Shown here one piece after another: positions 8,463 to 16,483 of a stretch of DNA of 64,000 nucleotides (its first letter is position 1; each line of letters opens with the position of its first letter). The notes beneath the pieces were generated by a model. That model searched no databases, had not been told where the DNA came from, and was given only the letters and a program-made list of their open reading frames with translations. A program made the translations under genes and the position numbers. The DNA comes from G965279355 sp965279355 (GTDB lineage: Bacteria; Pseudomonadota; Alphaproteobacteria; CACIAM-22H2), in the NCBI GenBank assembly GCA_965279355.1, contig OZ257155.1:1674001-1738000 (forward strand). The letters run 5' to 3'.

Positions 8463-9230
8463 TCAAGAGGGTCGAACCACCCGGGCGAGGGTCAAAACCG
8501 CCACCGAAGCAGCCCCCGCCCGCAGCAGAACCCGCGCGCATTCCTCGACGGTGGCACCAGTGGTCAGCACGTCGTCGACCAGCAGGATCCGTTGTCCCGC
8601 AACTTGTTGTTCGCGATGAGGCGTCAGCCGGAAGGCCCTCTGCACATTGCGCCGCCGGGCCGATCGCCCAAGATCGCCTTGGGTAACAGTGCGTCGGACG
8701 CGCAGCAGCAGATCGGGAATCGCGGGGCGGCCGGCTTCCCGGGCCACGGCCAGCGCCAGCAATGCAGCCTGATTGTAACGGCGCCAGACAAGACGCGTCC
8801 AATGCAGCGGGACCGGCGCGATCACGTCACACTCCGCCAGCAGCTCCGCCCCGGCCCGGGCCAGCCATCGCCCATAGGCCGGGGTGGCATGGGTCCTGTC
8901 GGCATGTTTGTAGGAAAGCACGAGGCCGCGACTGGCATCATCGTAGCGAAACACGGCCCGGGCCCGTGTGAAGGCCGGGCGTTCGCGAATACAGGCGCCA
9001 CACAGCAGCTCTTCGTCCGGCCGTCCACCGGGATCGAATTCGAACGGCGCCCCGCAGCAGGTACAGAGCGGCGCCGATAACCAAATGATCTTCGACCAGC
9101 AGGATGCGCAGAGCCGCCCCGCGGCATCGGTCGGTATCGAACACGAGAGGCATAAAGGCGGCAGCACAGCGTCGAGAACGACGCCACTCGCGCGCCAGAA
9201 ATTATCAACAGCCCAGGTTGCGATACGCAC
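8463..9230 (-). CDS. comF: ComF family amidophosphoribosyltransferase-like protein
   Basis: The family consists of double zinc-ribbon plus phosphoribosyltransferase-fold proteins. ComF in competent bacteria helps handle incoming single-stranded DNA. The 255 residues contain cysteine pairs typical of the zinc finger (LCLSC, LCASC, LCTCCG, LCGAC within residues 25-85) and the PRPP-loop signature ILLVDDVLTTGATVEEC (about 216-232). The start is a GTG at 9230 with no strong ribosome-binding site. No other competence gene is in the window. Confidence 0.88.
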   Translation of the reverse strand: MRIATWAVDNFWRASGVVLDAVLPPLCLSCSIPTDAAGRLCASCWSKIIWLSAPLCTCCGAPFEFDPGGRPDEELLCGACIRERPAFTRARAVFRYDDASRGLVLSYKHADRTHATPAYGRWLARAGAELLAECDVIAPVPLHWTRLVWRRYNQAALLALAVAREAGRPAIPDLLLRVRRTVTQGDLGRSARRRNVQRAFRLTPHREQQVAGQRILLVDDVLTTGATVEECARVLLRAGAASVAVLTLARVVRPS

Positions 9231-9320
9231 GGGATAAGCGAGCCAGACCCTGCGCCGTGAGTCAATTCACAGGGGAAAGATACTTGATCTCCCTCGTTTG
9301 ACTCATGCCATAGTAGAGGC

Positions 9321-10241
9321 ATGGCCGACCCTGCATTCGTATTCGACCGGCGGGCTGTACGTCACCACCGCGACCGCGCAGCTGCCCGTCTCGTCGATCA
9401 CGATTTTCTTTTTCGCGAAGCAGCTCAGCGCCTCGCCGAACGTTTCGACGACATCAACCGCTCCTTTCCGACGGCGCTTGAGATCGGTGCGCGGGGCAGC
9501 GTGCTGGCAGATCAACTCGCAGGGCGCGCCGGCATCGAGACACTAGTGCGCTGCGATCTCTCACCGCGTCTTGTCAGTGCGGGCGGCGATAACACGCTTG
9601 TCGTGGCCGGTGATGAAGAGTTTCTCCCCTTCGGCCCGGCGCGCTTCGATCTCGTGCTGAGCTGTCTCAGCATGCATTGGGTCAATGATCTGCCCGGCGC
9701 CCTGGTCCAGATCCGGCGCTGCCTCAAACCCGACGGTCTGTTCCTCGCCACGTTCTTCGGCGGCGAGACGCTCGGTGAATTGCGCGAAGCCTTGCTGGAG
9801 GCAGAGATTGCCGAATGCGGTGGAGCCGGTCCGCGCGTGTCGCCATTTGCCGATGTGCGCGATGCCGGCGGCCTCCTCCAACGCGCCGGGTTCGCGCTGC
9901 CGGTCGTCGACACCGATACGCTGACGGTCAGCTACACCAGCGCCCTCGACCTCATGCGCGATCTGCGCGGCATGGGCGAGGCGAACGCCGTTGCAGAGCG
10001 CCGCCGTAACTTCACCCGCCGCAGCACCATTCTGCGCGCCGCCGCGATCTATGCCGACAAGCACGCCGATGAGGAACATCGCATTCCGGCGACGTTCCAG
10101 ATTCTGACCATGACCGGGTGGGCACCGCATGACAGCCAGCCGCGCGCCCTGAAGCCCGGCAGCGCCGCGCAACGCCTGGCCGCGGCCCTCAACAGCACCG
10201 AATATTCGGCGGGCGACAAGGCTCCGCACAACCGGGCCTGA
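9321..10241 (+). CDS. BioC/NDUFAF5-type SAM-dependent methyltransferase
   Basis: A 306-residue methyltransferase. The opening FDRRAVRHHRDRAA and the later DLVLSCLSMHWVNDLPGAL and LFLATFFGGETLGELR blocks match the group that includes mitochondrial NDUFAF5, which hydroxylates or methylates complex I assembly targets, and bacterial BioC-like proteins. Motif I is degenerate (ALEIGARGSVLADQL). It is divergent from comF and converges on mutT, with six bases between the stops. The exact substrate is not assigned. Confidence 0.8.
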   Translation: MADPAFVFDRRAVRHHRDRAAARLVDHDFLFREAAQRLAERFDDINRSFPTALEIGARGSVLADQLAGRAGIETLVRCDLSPRLVSAGGDNTLVVAGDEEFLPFGPARFDLVLSCLSMHWVNDLPGALVQIRRCLKPDGLFLATFFGGETLGELREALLEAEIAECGGAGPRVSPFADVRDAGGLLQRAGFALPVVDTDTLTVSYTSALDLMRDLRGMGEANAVAERRRNFTRRSTILRAAAIYADKHADEEHRIPATFQILTMTGWAPHDSQPRALKPGSAAQRLAAALNSTEYSAGDKAPHNRA

Positions 10242-10247
10242 CCGTCT

Positions 10248-10709
10248 TCAGAGATAGTCCCGCAGCATTGCCACCAGCGGAACGTCCGCAGGCGGCATTG
10301 CATATTCGGACAACCGCATCGGCCTGACCCAGGCAAGCTCCTGCCCTTCGCGTGCCGTCAGCGTGCCGTTCCAGCGCCTGCAGATGTACAGCGGCATCAA
10401 CAGCTGGAAATCGGGATAGCGGTGCGAGGCGAAGGTGAACGGCGCCAGGCAGGATTCGCTGACATCGATGCCGAGCTCTTCCTGGAGCTCCCGGCACAGC
10501 GCGACCTCCGGGCTCTCATTGGGCGCGACCTTGCCGCCGGGAAACTCCCAGAGGCCAGCCATCGATTTGCCGGGCGGGCGGCGCGCCAGCAGCACGCGAT
10601 TGTCCGGATCGAGCAGCGCGACCGCGACCACGAGGACCAGCCGCACCGGCGACGCATCGACCGGCCGCGACGGATCGCATCCGCTCTGTTCAGCTTCGGT
10701 AGCTGCCAT
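10248..10709 (-). CDS. mutT: Nudix hydrolase, MutT-like (8-oxo-dGTP diphosphatase)
   Basis: The complete Nudix box is present (GGKVAPNESPEVALCRELQEELG, split here as GGKVAPNE and RELQEELG). It binds metal and cleaves nucleoside diphosphate-X bonds, and MutT cleans oxidised dGTP from the pool. The ATG at 10709 gives 153 residues. The frame continues upstream into argJ, but that extra part is not Nudix-like. The gene overlaps the end of argJ by 20 bases, so the two are probably translationally coupled, a known pairing in this class. Confidence 0.9.
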   Translation of the reverse strand: MAATEAEQSGCDPSRPVDASPVRLVLVVAVALLDPDNRVLLARRPPGKSMAGLWEFPGGKVAPNESPEVALCRELQEELGIDVSESCLAPFTFASHRYPDFQLLMPLYICRRWNGTLTAREGQELAWVRPMRLSEYAMPPADVPLVAMLRDYL

Positions 10710-11925
10710 TGATGTCGATATAGCCGTGAGTGAGATCGCAGGTCCACACGCTCGCCTTACCGGAACCGACGCCGACATCGACGTCGATTATAATCTCCTT
10801 GCCCTTCATATGCGCGGTCACCGGCGCTTCGTCGTAGTCCGGCAGCGGACCGCCCTGGTCGCAGATCCGCACGCCGCCGATGGCGATGGTCAGCCTGTCG
10901 CGATCCGCCTTCTCGCCGGCCTTGCCGATGGCGCCGACGATGCGGCCCCAGTTGGCATCCGACGCGGCAATCGCGGTCTTCACCAGCGGCGAGTTGCCGA
11001 TGGCCAGGCCGATCCGGCGCGCGGCAAAGTCGCTCTGCGCGCCCGCGACATTGATCGTCACGAACTTGGTTGCACCCTCGCCATCGCGGGCGATCTGCTT
11101 GGCCAGATCCAGCATCACGGCATCGAATGCCGTCCGGAAATCCGCCAGTCGCGGATCGTTTGCTTCTATCACCGGCTTGTGCGCGGCGCGGCCGGTGGCG
11201 CAGAGCAGGACGGTGTCGCTGGTCGACGTATCACTGTCGACCGTGATCGAATTGAACGAGATATCCGTGGCCGCCGAGAGCAGATCCTGGAGAACGGCCT
11301 GCGGAAGCTTTGCGTCGGTGAAAACATACCCCAGCATCGTTCCCATATTGGGCGCGATCATGCCGGAGCCTTTCACGAAGCCGTTGATCCGCACCGGCAC
11401 GCCGTCGATCGTCGCAACCGCCGTGGCCCCCTTCGGGAACGTGTCGGTCGTCATGATCGCCTGCGCGGCCTCCGCCCAGGACATCGTCGACAGCTTCTCC
11501 ACGACAACCGGCAGCGCATCCAGGATCTTGCCAACCGGCAGCGGCTCACCGATTACGCCGGTCGACGACACATAAACTTCATCGGGCCGGCAGTTCAGCA
11601 ATTTCGCTGTGCTTTCCGCCGTCTGCTTCACCGCGTCGCGCCCGGCTTTACCGGTAAACGTATTGGAGTTGCCCGAATTGACGACCACGGCCCGCACAGA
11701 GCCGCCACTGGTGCGCAGGCAGTCCCGGCACCAGTCGACCGGCGCGCCAGGCATGGTCGAGCGCGTGAACACTCCAGCAATGGTGGTGCCCGCTTCAAGC
11801 GCCGCCACCATCAGGTCGGTGCGGCCCTTGTATCGGATGCCCGCTGAGACGGCGGCAAGGCGTACGCCGTCAATCGGCGGCAGTTCGGGGAACCGGTCGG
11901 GAGCAAGAGGCGAGCGCGGGGGCAT
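10690..11925 (-). CDS. argJ: Bifunctional glutamate N-acetyltransferase ArgJ
   Basis: ArgJ moves acetyl groups from N-acetylornithine to glutamate (and often from acetyl-CoA), recycling acetyl in arginine synthesis. The 411 residues include the conserved VVVNSGNSN, the oxyanion-hole STGVIGEPLP (Thr122-Gly123) and the self-cleavage segment GMIAPNMGTML. There Thr196 would become the N-terminal nucleophile of the beta chain. The residue before it is Gly195 rather than the usual Ala. It forms an operon with mutT. Confidence 0.95.
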   Translation of the reverse strand: MPPRSPLAPDRFPELPPIDGVRLAAVSAGIRYKGRTDLMVAALEAGTTIAGVFTRSTMPGAPVDWCRDCLRTSGGSVRAVVVNSGNSNTFTGKAGRDAVKQTAESTAKLLNCRPDEVYVSSTGVIGEPLPVGKILDALPVVVEKLSTMSWAEAAQAIMTTDTFPKGATAVATIDGVPVRINGFVKGSGMIAPNMGTMLGYVFTDAKLPQAVLQDLLSAATDISFNSITVDSDTSTSDTVLLCATGRAAHKPVIEANDPRLADFRTAFDAVMLDLAKQIARDGEGATKFVTINVAGAQSDFAARRIGLAIGNSPLVKTAIAASDANWGRIVGAIGKAGEKADRDRLTIAIGGVRICDQGGPLPDYDEAPVTAHMKGKEIIIDVDVGVGSGKASVWTCDLTHGYIDINGSYRS

Positions 11926-11979
11926 GGCGGGACCTGAAGAACGATGAACCGAAACGTCGGAGACCAGTAGGCGTAAGGC

Positions 11980-12876
11980 CTATCGGCGTCGCTGCGCCGG
12001 TCCCGGCGCGGCCGGCACAGCACCGGCCGGCGAGCCATCGAGATTGAACTTCTCGATCTTCGTCTCCTTGCGCAGCCTGCCGACAACCTCGGTCATCGTT
12101 TCCTGCGACAGGTCGGTGACCAGCTGGTCCTTCATTTCGTCAAAGCTGCGGTTCTGAGTCCGGCGGCCATCCACCTTGATGACATGCCAGCCGAACTGCG
12201 TGCGCACCGGCACGCTGCTGACCTCGCCATCCTTCATCTTGAAGGCCGCTTCCGAAAATTCCGGGACCATATCCTCGCGACCGAAAAAGCCGAGATCGCC
12301 GCCCTGCGCCTTGCCGGCCTGATCGAGCGAGCGGTTGCGGGCGAGTTCGGCAAAATCGCCGCCTTTCTTCAGCTCGGCGATCACGTCCTTGGCCTGCGCC
12401 TCGGTCTGCAGAAGGATATGACGCGCCGACAGCTCTTCACGCGCCGGCTTGGTCTTGACCTCCTGCTCGTAACGCTTGCGGACGGCCTCCTGGTTCACGG
12501 ATTTTTCGATCAGGCGGGTCAGATAGACCTCCTGAACCACGCGCTCCTCGTACTGGCGCATCCGCGCCTTCACGTCGGGATCGCTGTCGAGCTTGTCCTT
12601 GAGGCCGGCACTGTAGATCAGCTTGGAATCGATCATGCGGTCGATCAGCGTCGGAAACAGCACCTCGAGCGGCAGTTGCTGGAACTGCGGCGGCAGCGAG
12701 CGCTGGAAGTCCTGGACGTCGGACCGATGGATCGCGACGCCGTCGATCGTCGCGACGACCGGGTCGGTCGCGCTGTCCAGGGGCTTGAAGGTGGTCTGCG
12801 CCGCCGACGGCAGAGCGAACGCCAGGCCAAGGCACAGGGTGAGAACGGCGGGGCGCCAGCCTGATGCGACGGTCAT
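11980..12876 (-). CDS. Exported PpiC-type peptidylprolyl isomerase
   Basis: A periplasmic foldase of the parvulin/SurA type. From the ATG at 12876 (GAGG eight bases upstream) the protein has 298 residues: a cleavable signal peptide (about 1-26, ending SAAQ), an N-terminal chaperone-like helical region with IDSKLIYSAG (about 45-135), and a parvulin domain (about 140-235) with SARHILLQTEAQA, GGDLGFFGREDMVPEF and FGWHVIKV. The longer frame to 12957 is not signal-like. It is divergent from secA, a natural partner since its clients are Sec-exported. Confidence 0.9.
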   Translation of the reverse strand: MTVASGWRPAVLTLCLGLAFALPSAAQTTFKPLDSATDPVVATIDGVAIHRSDVQDFQRSLPPQFQQLPLEVLFPTLIDRMIDSKLIYSAGLKDKLDSDPDVKARMRQYEERVVQEVYLTRLIEKSVNQEAVRKRYEQEVKTKPAREELSARHILLQTEAQAKDVIAELKKGGDFAELARNRSLDQAGKAQGGDLGFFGREDMVPEFSEAAFKMKDGEVSSVPVRTQFGWHVIKVDGRRTQNRSFDEMKDQLVTDLSQETMTEVVGRLRKETKIEKFNLDGSPAGAVPAAPGPAQRRR

Positions 12877-12998
12877 AAAGGTGCCTCTTTCTACGTGGAT
12901 ATACGCACCCACGGCGCGATTTGCGGGCATCATGCACATCTGGCGGCAGGCCCACAAGCATCGCCTAATTCACCGAAAAATGATGCCAGCACCGCGCG

Positions 12999-13027
12999 TT
13001 GACAGGATGCCCCGTCCCCCCTATGTC
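12999..13027 (+). promoter_or_regulatory. Candidate promoter for secA
   Basis: A perfect TTGACA (12999-13004) is followed after 17 bases by TATGTC (13022-13027), about 60 bases before the secA ATG. The -35 is ideal and the -10 is moderate. The 213-base gap also serves the divergent isomerase gene. Confidence 0.5.
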
Positions 13028-13089
13028 TCAATTGCGCGCCTGGCAGAACCAGGGCCGGCGCGCCCTATTTCCCACCGAGGTCCGACCGC

Positions 13090-15813
13090 ATGTTTGCCTC
13101 TTTGGCCCGGAAGTTGTTCGGCAATGCCAACGACCGGGTAGTTCGCAGCCTTCACCCGATCATTACGGCCATCAATGCCGCCGAACCCGATATCGCCAAG
13201 CTGTCGGATGACGAGCTTCGCGCGCGGACCCCGTGGCTGAAGGAGCGGCTTGCCAAGGGCGAGACCCTGGACGACATCCTGGTCGATGCCTTTGCCACGG
13301 TTCGTGAGGCGGCGAAGCGCACGCTGGGTCAGCGACATTTCGACGTCCAGCTGATGGGCGGCGCGATCCTCCACCGCGGCATGATCGCCGAAATGAAAAC
13401 CGGCGAAGGCAAGACCCTGGTGGCGACGCTGCCGGTCTACCTGAACGCCCTCACCGGCAAGGGCGTCCATATCGTCACGGTCAACGACTACCTCGCCCGC
13501 CGCGACTCCGAATGGATGGGTCAGGTTTACCGCTTCCTCGGCCTAACTGTCGGCTGCGTCGTGCATGGCATGACCGACGACGAAAAGCGTGACGCCTACA
13601 ATTCCGACCTGACCTACGGCCAGAACGCCGAATTCGGCTTCGACTATCTGCGTGACAACATGAAGTTCCGGCTGGATCACATGACCCAGCGCGCCTTCAA
13701 CTACGCGATCGTCGACGAAGTCGACAGCATCCTGGTCGACGAAGCCCGCACGCCGCTGATCATCTCCGGCCCCACCGAGGATTCGTCGCAGCTCTACATC
13801 GCCGTCGACAAGCTGATGCCAGCGCTGGGACCTGAGGATTTCGAGAAGGACGAAAAGCAGCGCACGGTTTCGCTGACCGAAGCGGGCGCCGAGAAGATCG
13901 AAGGCATGCTCGGCACGTCGGGGCTTCTGCAGGAAGGCTCGCTCTACGACATCCACAACGTGTCGCTGGTCCATCATGTGAACCAGGCGCTGCGCGCCCA
14001 CAAGCTCTACGCGCGCGATACCGACTACATCGTGAATAACGGCAAGGTGATCATCGTCGACGAGTTCACCGGCCGCATGATGGAAGGCCGCCGCTACGGC
14101 GAAGGCCTGCATCAGGCGATCGAGGCCAAGGAAAAGGTCGCGGTGCAGATGGAAAACCAGACCCTGGCGACCATCACCTACCAGAACTATTTCCGCCTCT
14201 ATCCGAAGCTCGCCGGCATGACCGGCACGGCCATGACCGAAGCCTCGGAATTCGGCGAAATCTACAAGCTCGAAGTCGTCGAGGTGCCGACCAACGCCAC
14301 GATGAAGCGCATCGATCACCACGACGAGGTCTATCGCACCGGCGGCGAAAAGACGAACGCCATCGTCAAGGTCATCGAGGAGTGCATCCAGCGCAAGCAG
14401 CCGGTGCTCGTCGGCACGGTCAGCATCGAGAAATCCGAATCCCTCGCGGCTGAGCTGAAGAAGCGGAACGTCCCGCATCAGGTTCTCAATGCGCGCTATC
14501 ACGAGCAGGAAGCGTTCATCATCGCCCAGGCCGGCCGGCCGGGTGCGGTGACCATCGCCACCAACATGGCGGGCCGCGGCACCGACATTCAGCTCGGCGG
14601 CAACTACGAGATGCGGGTGCTGCAGGAGCTGCACACCATCACCGACGAAGCCGAGCGCGAGCGCCGCTCCGCGGCCATCCGGGCGGAAATCGAAGTCGCC
14701 CGTAAGGAAGTGCTCGAAGCCGGCGGGCTCTACATCATCGGTACCGAGCGCCATGAAAGCCGCCGCATCGACAACCAGCTCCGCGGCCGGTCCGGCCGCC
14801 AGGGCGATCCGGGTGCTTCCAAGTTCTTCCTGTCGCTGGAAGACGACCTGATGCGGATCTTCGGGTCCGAGCGCATGGACGGCATGCTGCGCAAGCTGGG
14901 CCTGGAAGAAGGCGAGGCCATCGTCCATCCGTGGATCAACAAGGCGCTGGAAAAGGCGCAGCAGAAGGTCGAAGCGCGCAACTTCGAAATCCGCAAGCAG
15001 TTGCTCAAGTACGACGATGTGATGAACGACCAGCGCAAGGTCATCTACGAACAGCGCCGGGACCTGATGCGCGCCGAAAGCGTCGCCGACCAGATCGCCG
15101 ATATGCGCCACGAGGTGATCGACGACCTGATCGCCCGCACCATTCCCGAAAATGCCTACGCCGAAGCCTGGGATACCGCCTCGCTGCATGAAGAGATGAA
15201 GCGTATCTTCGGTCTCGATCTGCCGGTTGCCGATTGGGCCAAGGAAGAAGGCATCGCCGATCAGGAGATCAAGGAGCGCATTGTCGATCTGGTCGACCGC
15301 CGCGCCGCCGAGAAGGCGGCCAATGTCGGCGTCGAGATCATGCGCCTTGCCGAAAAGAGCATCCTTCTGCAGTCGCTGGACCAGCAGTGGAAGGACCACC
15401 TGCTGCAGCTCGATCATCTGCGCCAGGGCATCAACCTGCGTGCCTATGGCCAGAAGGACCCGCTGAACGAATACAAGCGCGAAGCCTTCGAACTGTTCGG
15501 CGCGATGCTGAGTGGACTGCGCGAGACGGTGATCAACATCCTGGCCCGCGTCGAGATCCGCGTGCAGGCGCCGGACGATCCGGCGCTGAACCCGCAGGAT
15601 CCCGACATGTCGCGCTACAGCGAGAGCCATCCCGAGCCGGAGATGGTCGATGCGAACGGCAACGTCGTGCGCACGCCGCGCGTCAACAGCAACACTGGCA
15701 ACGAGCTACCGTTCAACCCGCGCGATCCGTCGACCTGGGGCAAGGTCGCCCGCAACGCGGTCTGTCCCTGTGGCTCCGGCAAGAAGTACAAGCACTGCCA
15801 CGGCCGCCTGTAG
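13090..15813 (+). CDS. secA: Preprotein translocase ATPase SecA
   Basis: SecA is the motor that pushes unfolded preproteins through SecYEG. The 907 residues are normal for alphaproteobacteria. Visible elements are Walker A in MKTGEGKTLVATL (about 100-112), the DEAD-like IVDEVDSILVDEARTPL, the preprotein cross-linking region from about 225, NBD2 with TNMAGRGTDIQLGG and QLRGRSGRQGDPG, the helical scaffold with WKDHLLQLDHLRQGI, and a C-terminal zinc tail CPCGSGKKYKHCHG that binds SecB and phospholipid. A GNAT gene follows after six bases. Confidence 0.98.
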   Translation: MFASLARKLFGNANDRVVRSLHPIITAINAAEPDIAKLSDDELRARTPWLKERLAKGETLDDILVDAFATVREAAKRTLGQRHFDVQLMGGAILHRGMIAEMKTGEGKTLVATLPVYLNALTGKGVHIVTVNDYLARRDSEWMGQVYRFLGLTVGCVVHGMTDDEKRDAYNSDLTYGQNAEFGFDYLRDNMKFRLDHMTQRAFNYAIVDEVDSILVDEARTPLIISGPTEDSSQLYIAVDKLMPALGPEDFEKDEKQRTVSLTEAGAEKIEGMLGTSGLLQEGSLYDIHNVSLVHHVNQALRAHKLYARDTDYIVNNGKVIIVDEFTGRMMEGRRYGEGLHQAIEAKEKVAVQMENQTLATITYQNYFRLYPKLAGMTGTAMTEASEFGEIYKLEVVEVPTNATMKRIDHHDEVYRTGGEKTNAIVKVIEECIQRKQPVLVGTVSIEKSESLAAELKKRNVPHQVLNARYHEQEAFIIAQAGRPGAVTIATNMAGRGTDIQLGGNYEMRVLQELHTITDEAERERRSAAIRAEIEVARKEVLEAGGLYIIGTERHESRRIDNQLRGRSGRQGDPGASKFFLSLEDDLMRIFGSERMDGMLRKLGLEEGEAIVHPWINKALEKAQQKVEARNFEIRKQLLKYDDVMNDQRKVIYEQRRDLMRAESVADQIADMRHEVIDDLIARTIPENAYAEAWDTASLHEEMKRIFGLDLPVADWAKEEGIADQEIKERIVDLVDRRAAEKAANVGVEIMRLAEKSILLQSLDQQWKDHLLQLDHLRQGINLRAYGQKDPLNEYKREAFELFGAMLSGLRETVINILARVEIRVQAPDDPALNPQDPDMSRYSESHPEPEMVDANGNVVRTPRVNSNTGNELPFNPRDPSTWGKVARNAVCPCGSGKKYKHCHGRL

Positions 15814-15819
15814 GCGCTT

Positions 15820-16335
15820 TTGATCACAATCAAGGAAGAAGGTCGGGCGCACTGGGCGGGGATTGCCGCGCTCAACATGCAGGCCTTCGGCGGCAATACG
15901 GAGGCGGAGCTGGTCGAACGGCTCTACCGCGAAGACCGCGTCGTGCTGTCGCTGGTGGCGCTGGACGATAACGATTCCGTCGTCGGCCACATCCTGTTCA
16001 GTGCGATAGATCTAGAGGTCGATGGCCACGATGTCCGCGCCGTTGCGCTTGCCCCCATGTCGGTCGACGCATCCCATCAGCGCCAGGGCATTGGCGGCCG
16101 TCTGATCACCGAGGGCCTGGCAAAGCTGACACAGAAGGACTGGGACGCGGTTATCGTCCTCGGTCATCCCGCGTATTACCCGCGTTTCGGCTTCTCGGCG
16201 TCACTGGCGCAGAAACTTGCGGCGCCGTTTTCCGGCGACGCATTCATGGCGCTGGAGCTGAAGCCGGGTGCGCTGGCGGGCACGCGAGGATCCGTGCGAT
16301 ACGCCGATGCGTTCGGCGCTCAAGGATCGAACTAG
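15820..16335 (+). CDS. GNAT family N-acetyltransferase
   Basis: A 171-residue Gcn5-like acetyltransferase. The acetyl-CoA pyrophosphate-binding loop is RQGIGGRLI (about 88-96), preceded by LAPMSVDASHQ. VIVLGHPAYYPRFGF is typical of the YhbS-like group. The start is a TTG six bases after the secA stop, and the N-terminus fits the fold from there, so it is probably read through from secA. The substrate is unknown. Confidence 0.82.
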   Translation: MITIKEEGRAHWAGIAALNMQAFGGNTEAELVERLYREDRVVLSLVALDDNDSVVGHILFSAIDLEVDGHDVRAVALAPMSVDASHQRQGIGGRLITEGLAKLTQKDWDAVIVLGHPAYYPRFGFSASLAQKLAAPFSGDAFMALELKPGALAGTRGSVRYADAFGAQGSN

Positions 16336-16346
16336 GTCCGGAAGAG

Positions 16347-16476
16347 GCCCCTCACCCGCTCGCTGTCGCTCGCGACCTCTCCCGCAAGGGGAGAGGTGAA
16401 GTGAAGAGCGCCCCGTCACTAAACCTCTCCCCTTGTGGGAGAGGTCGGCTGCGAGAGCAGCCGGGTGAGGGGTAAC
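16347..16476. repeat. Dispersed inverted-repeat element, copy A
   Basis: Two head-to-head units fill the gap between the GNAT and coiled-coil genes. Each unit has an outer CCTCACCC and an inner hairpin CCTCTCCC-xxAA-GGGGAGAGG. The whole element is an imperfect inverted repeat ending in GGGTGAGGGGTAAC. A very similar copy lies at 21276-21390 and a single unit at 25332-25374. In transcripts it would fold into two strong hairpins, so it may also act as a terminator between the convergent genes. It is a REP/MITE-like palindrome. Confidence 0.8.
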
Positions 16477-16483
16477 GCCGCGC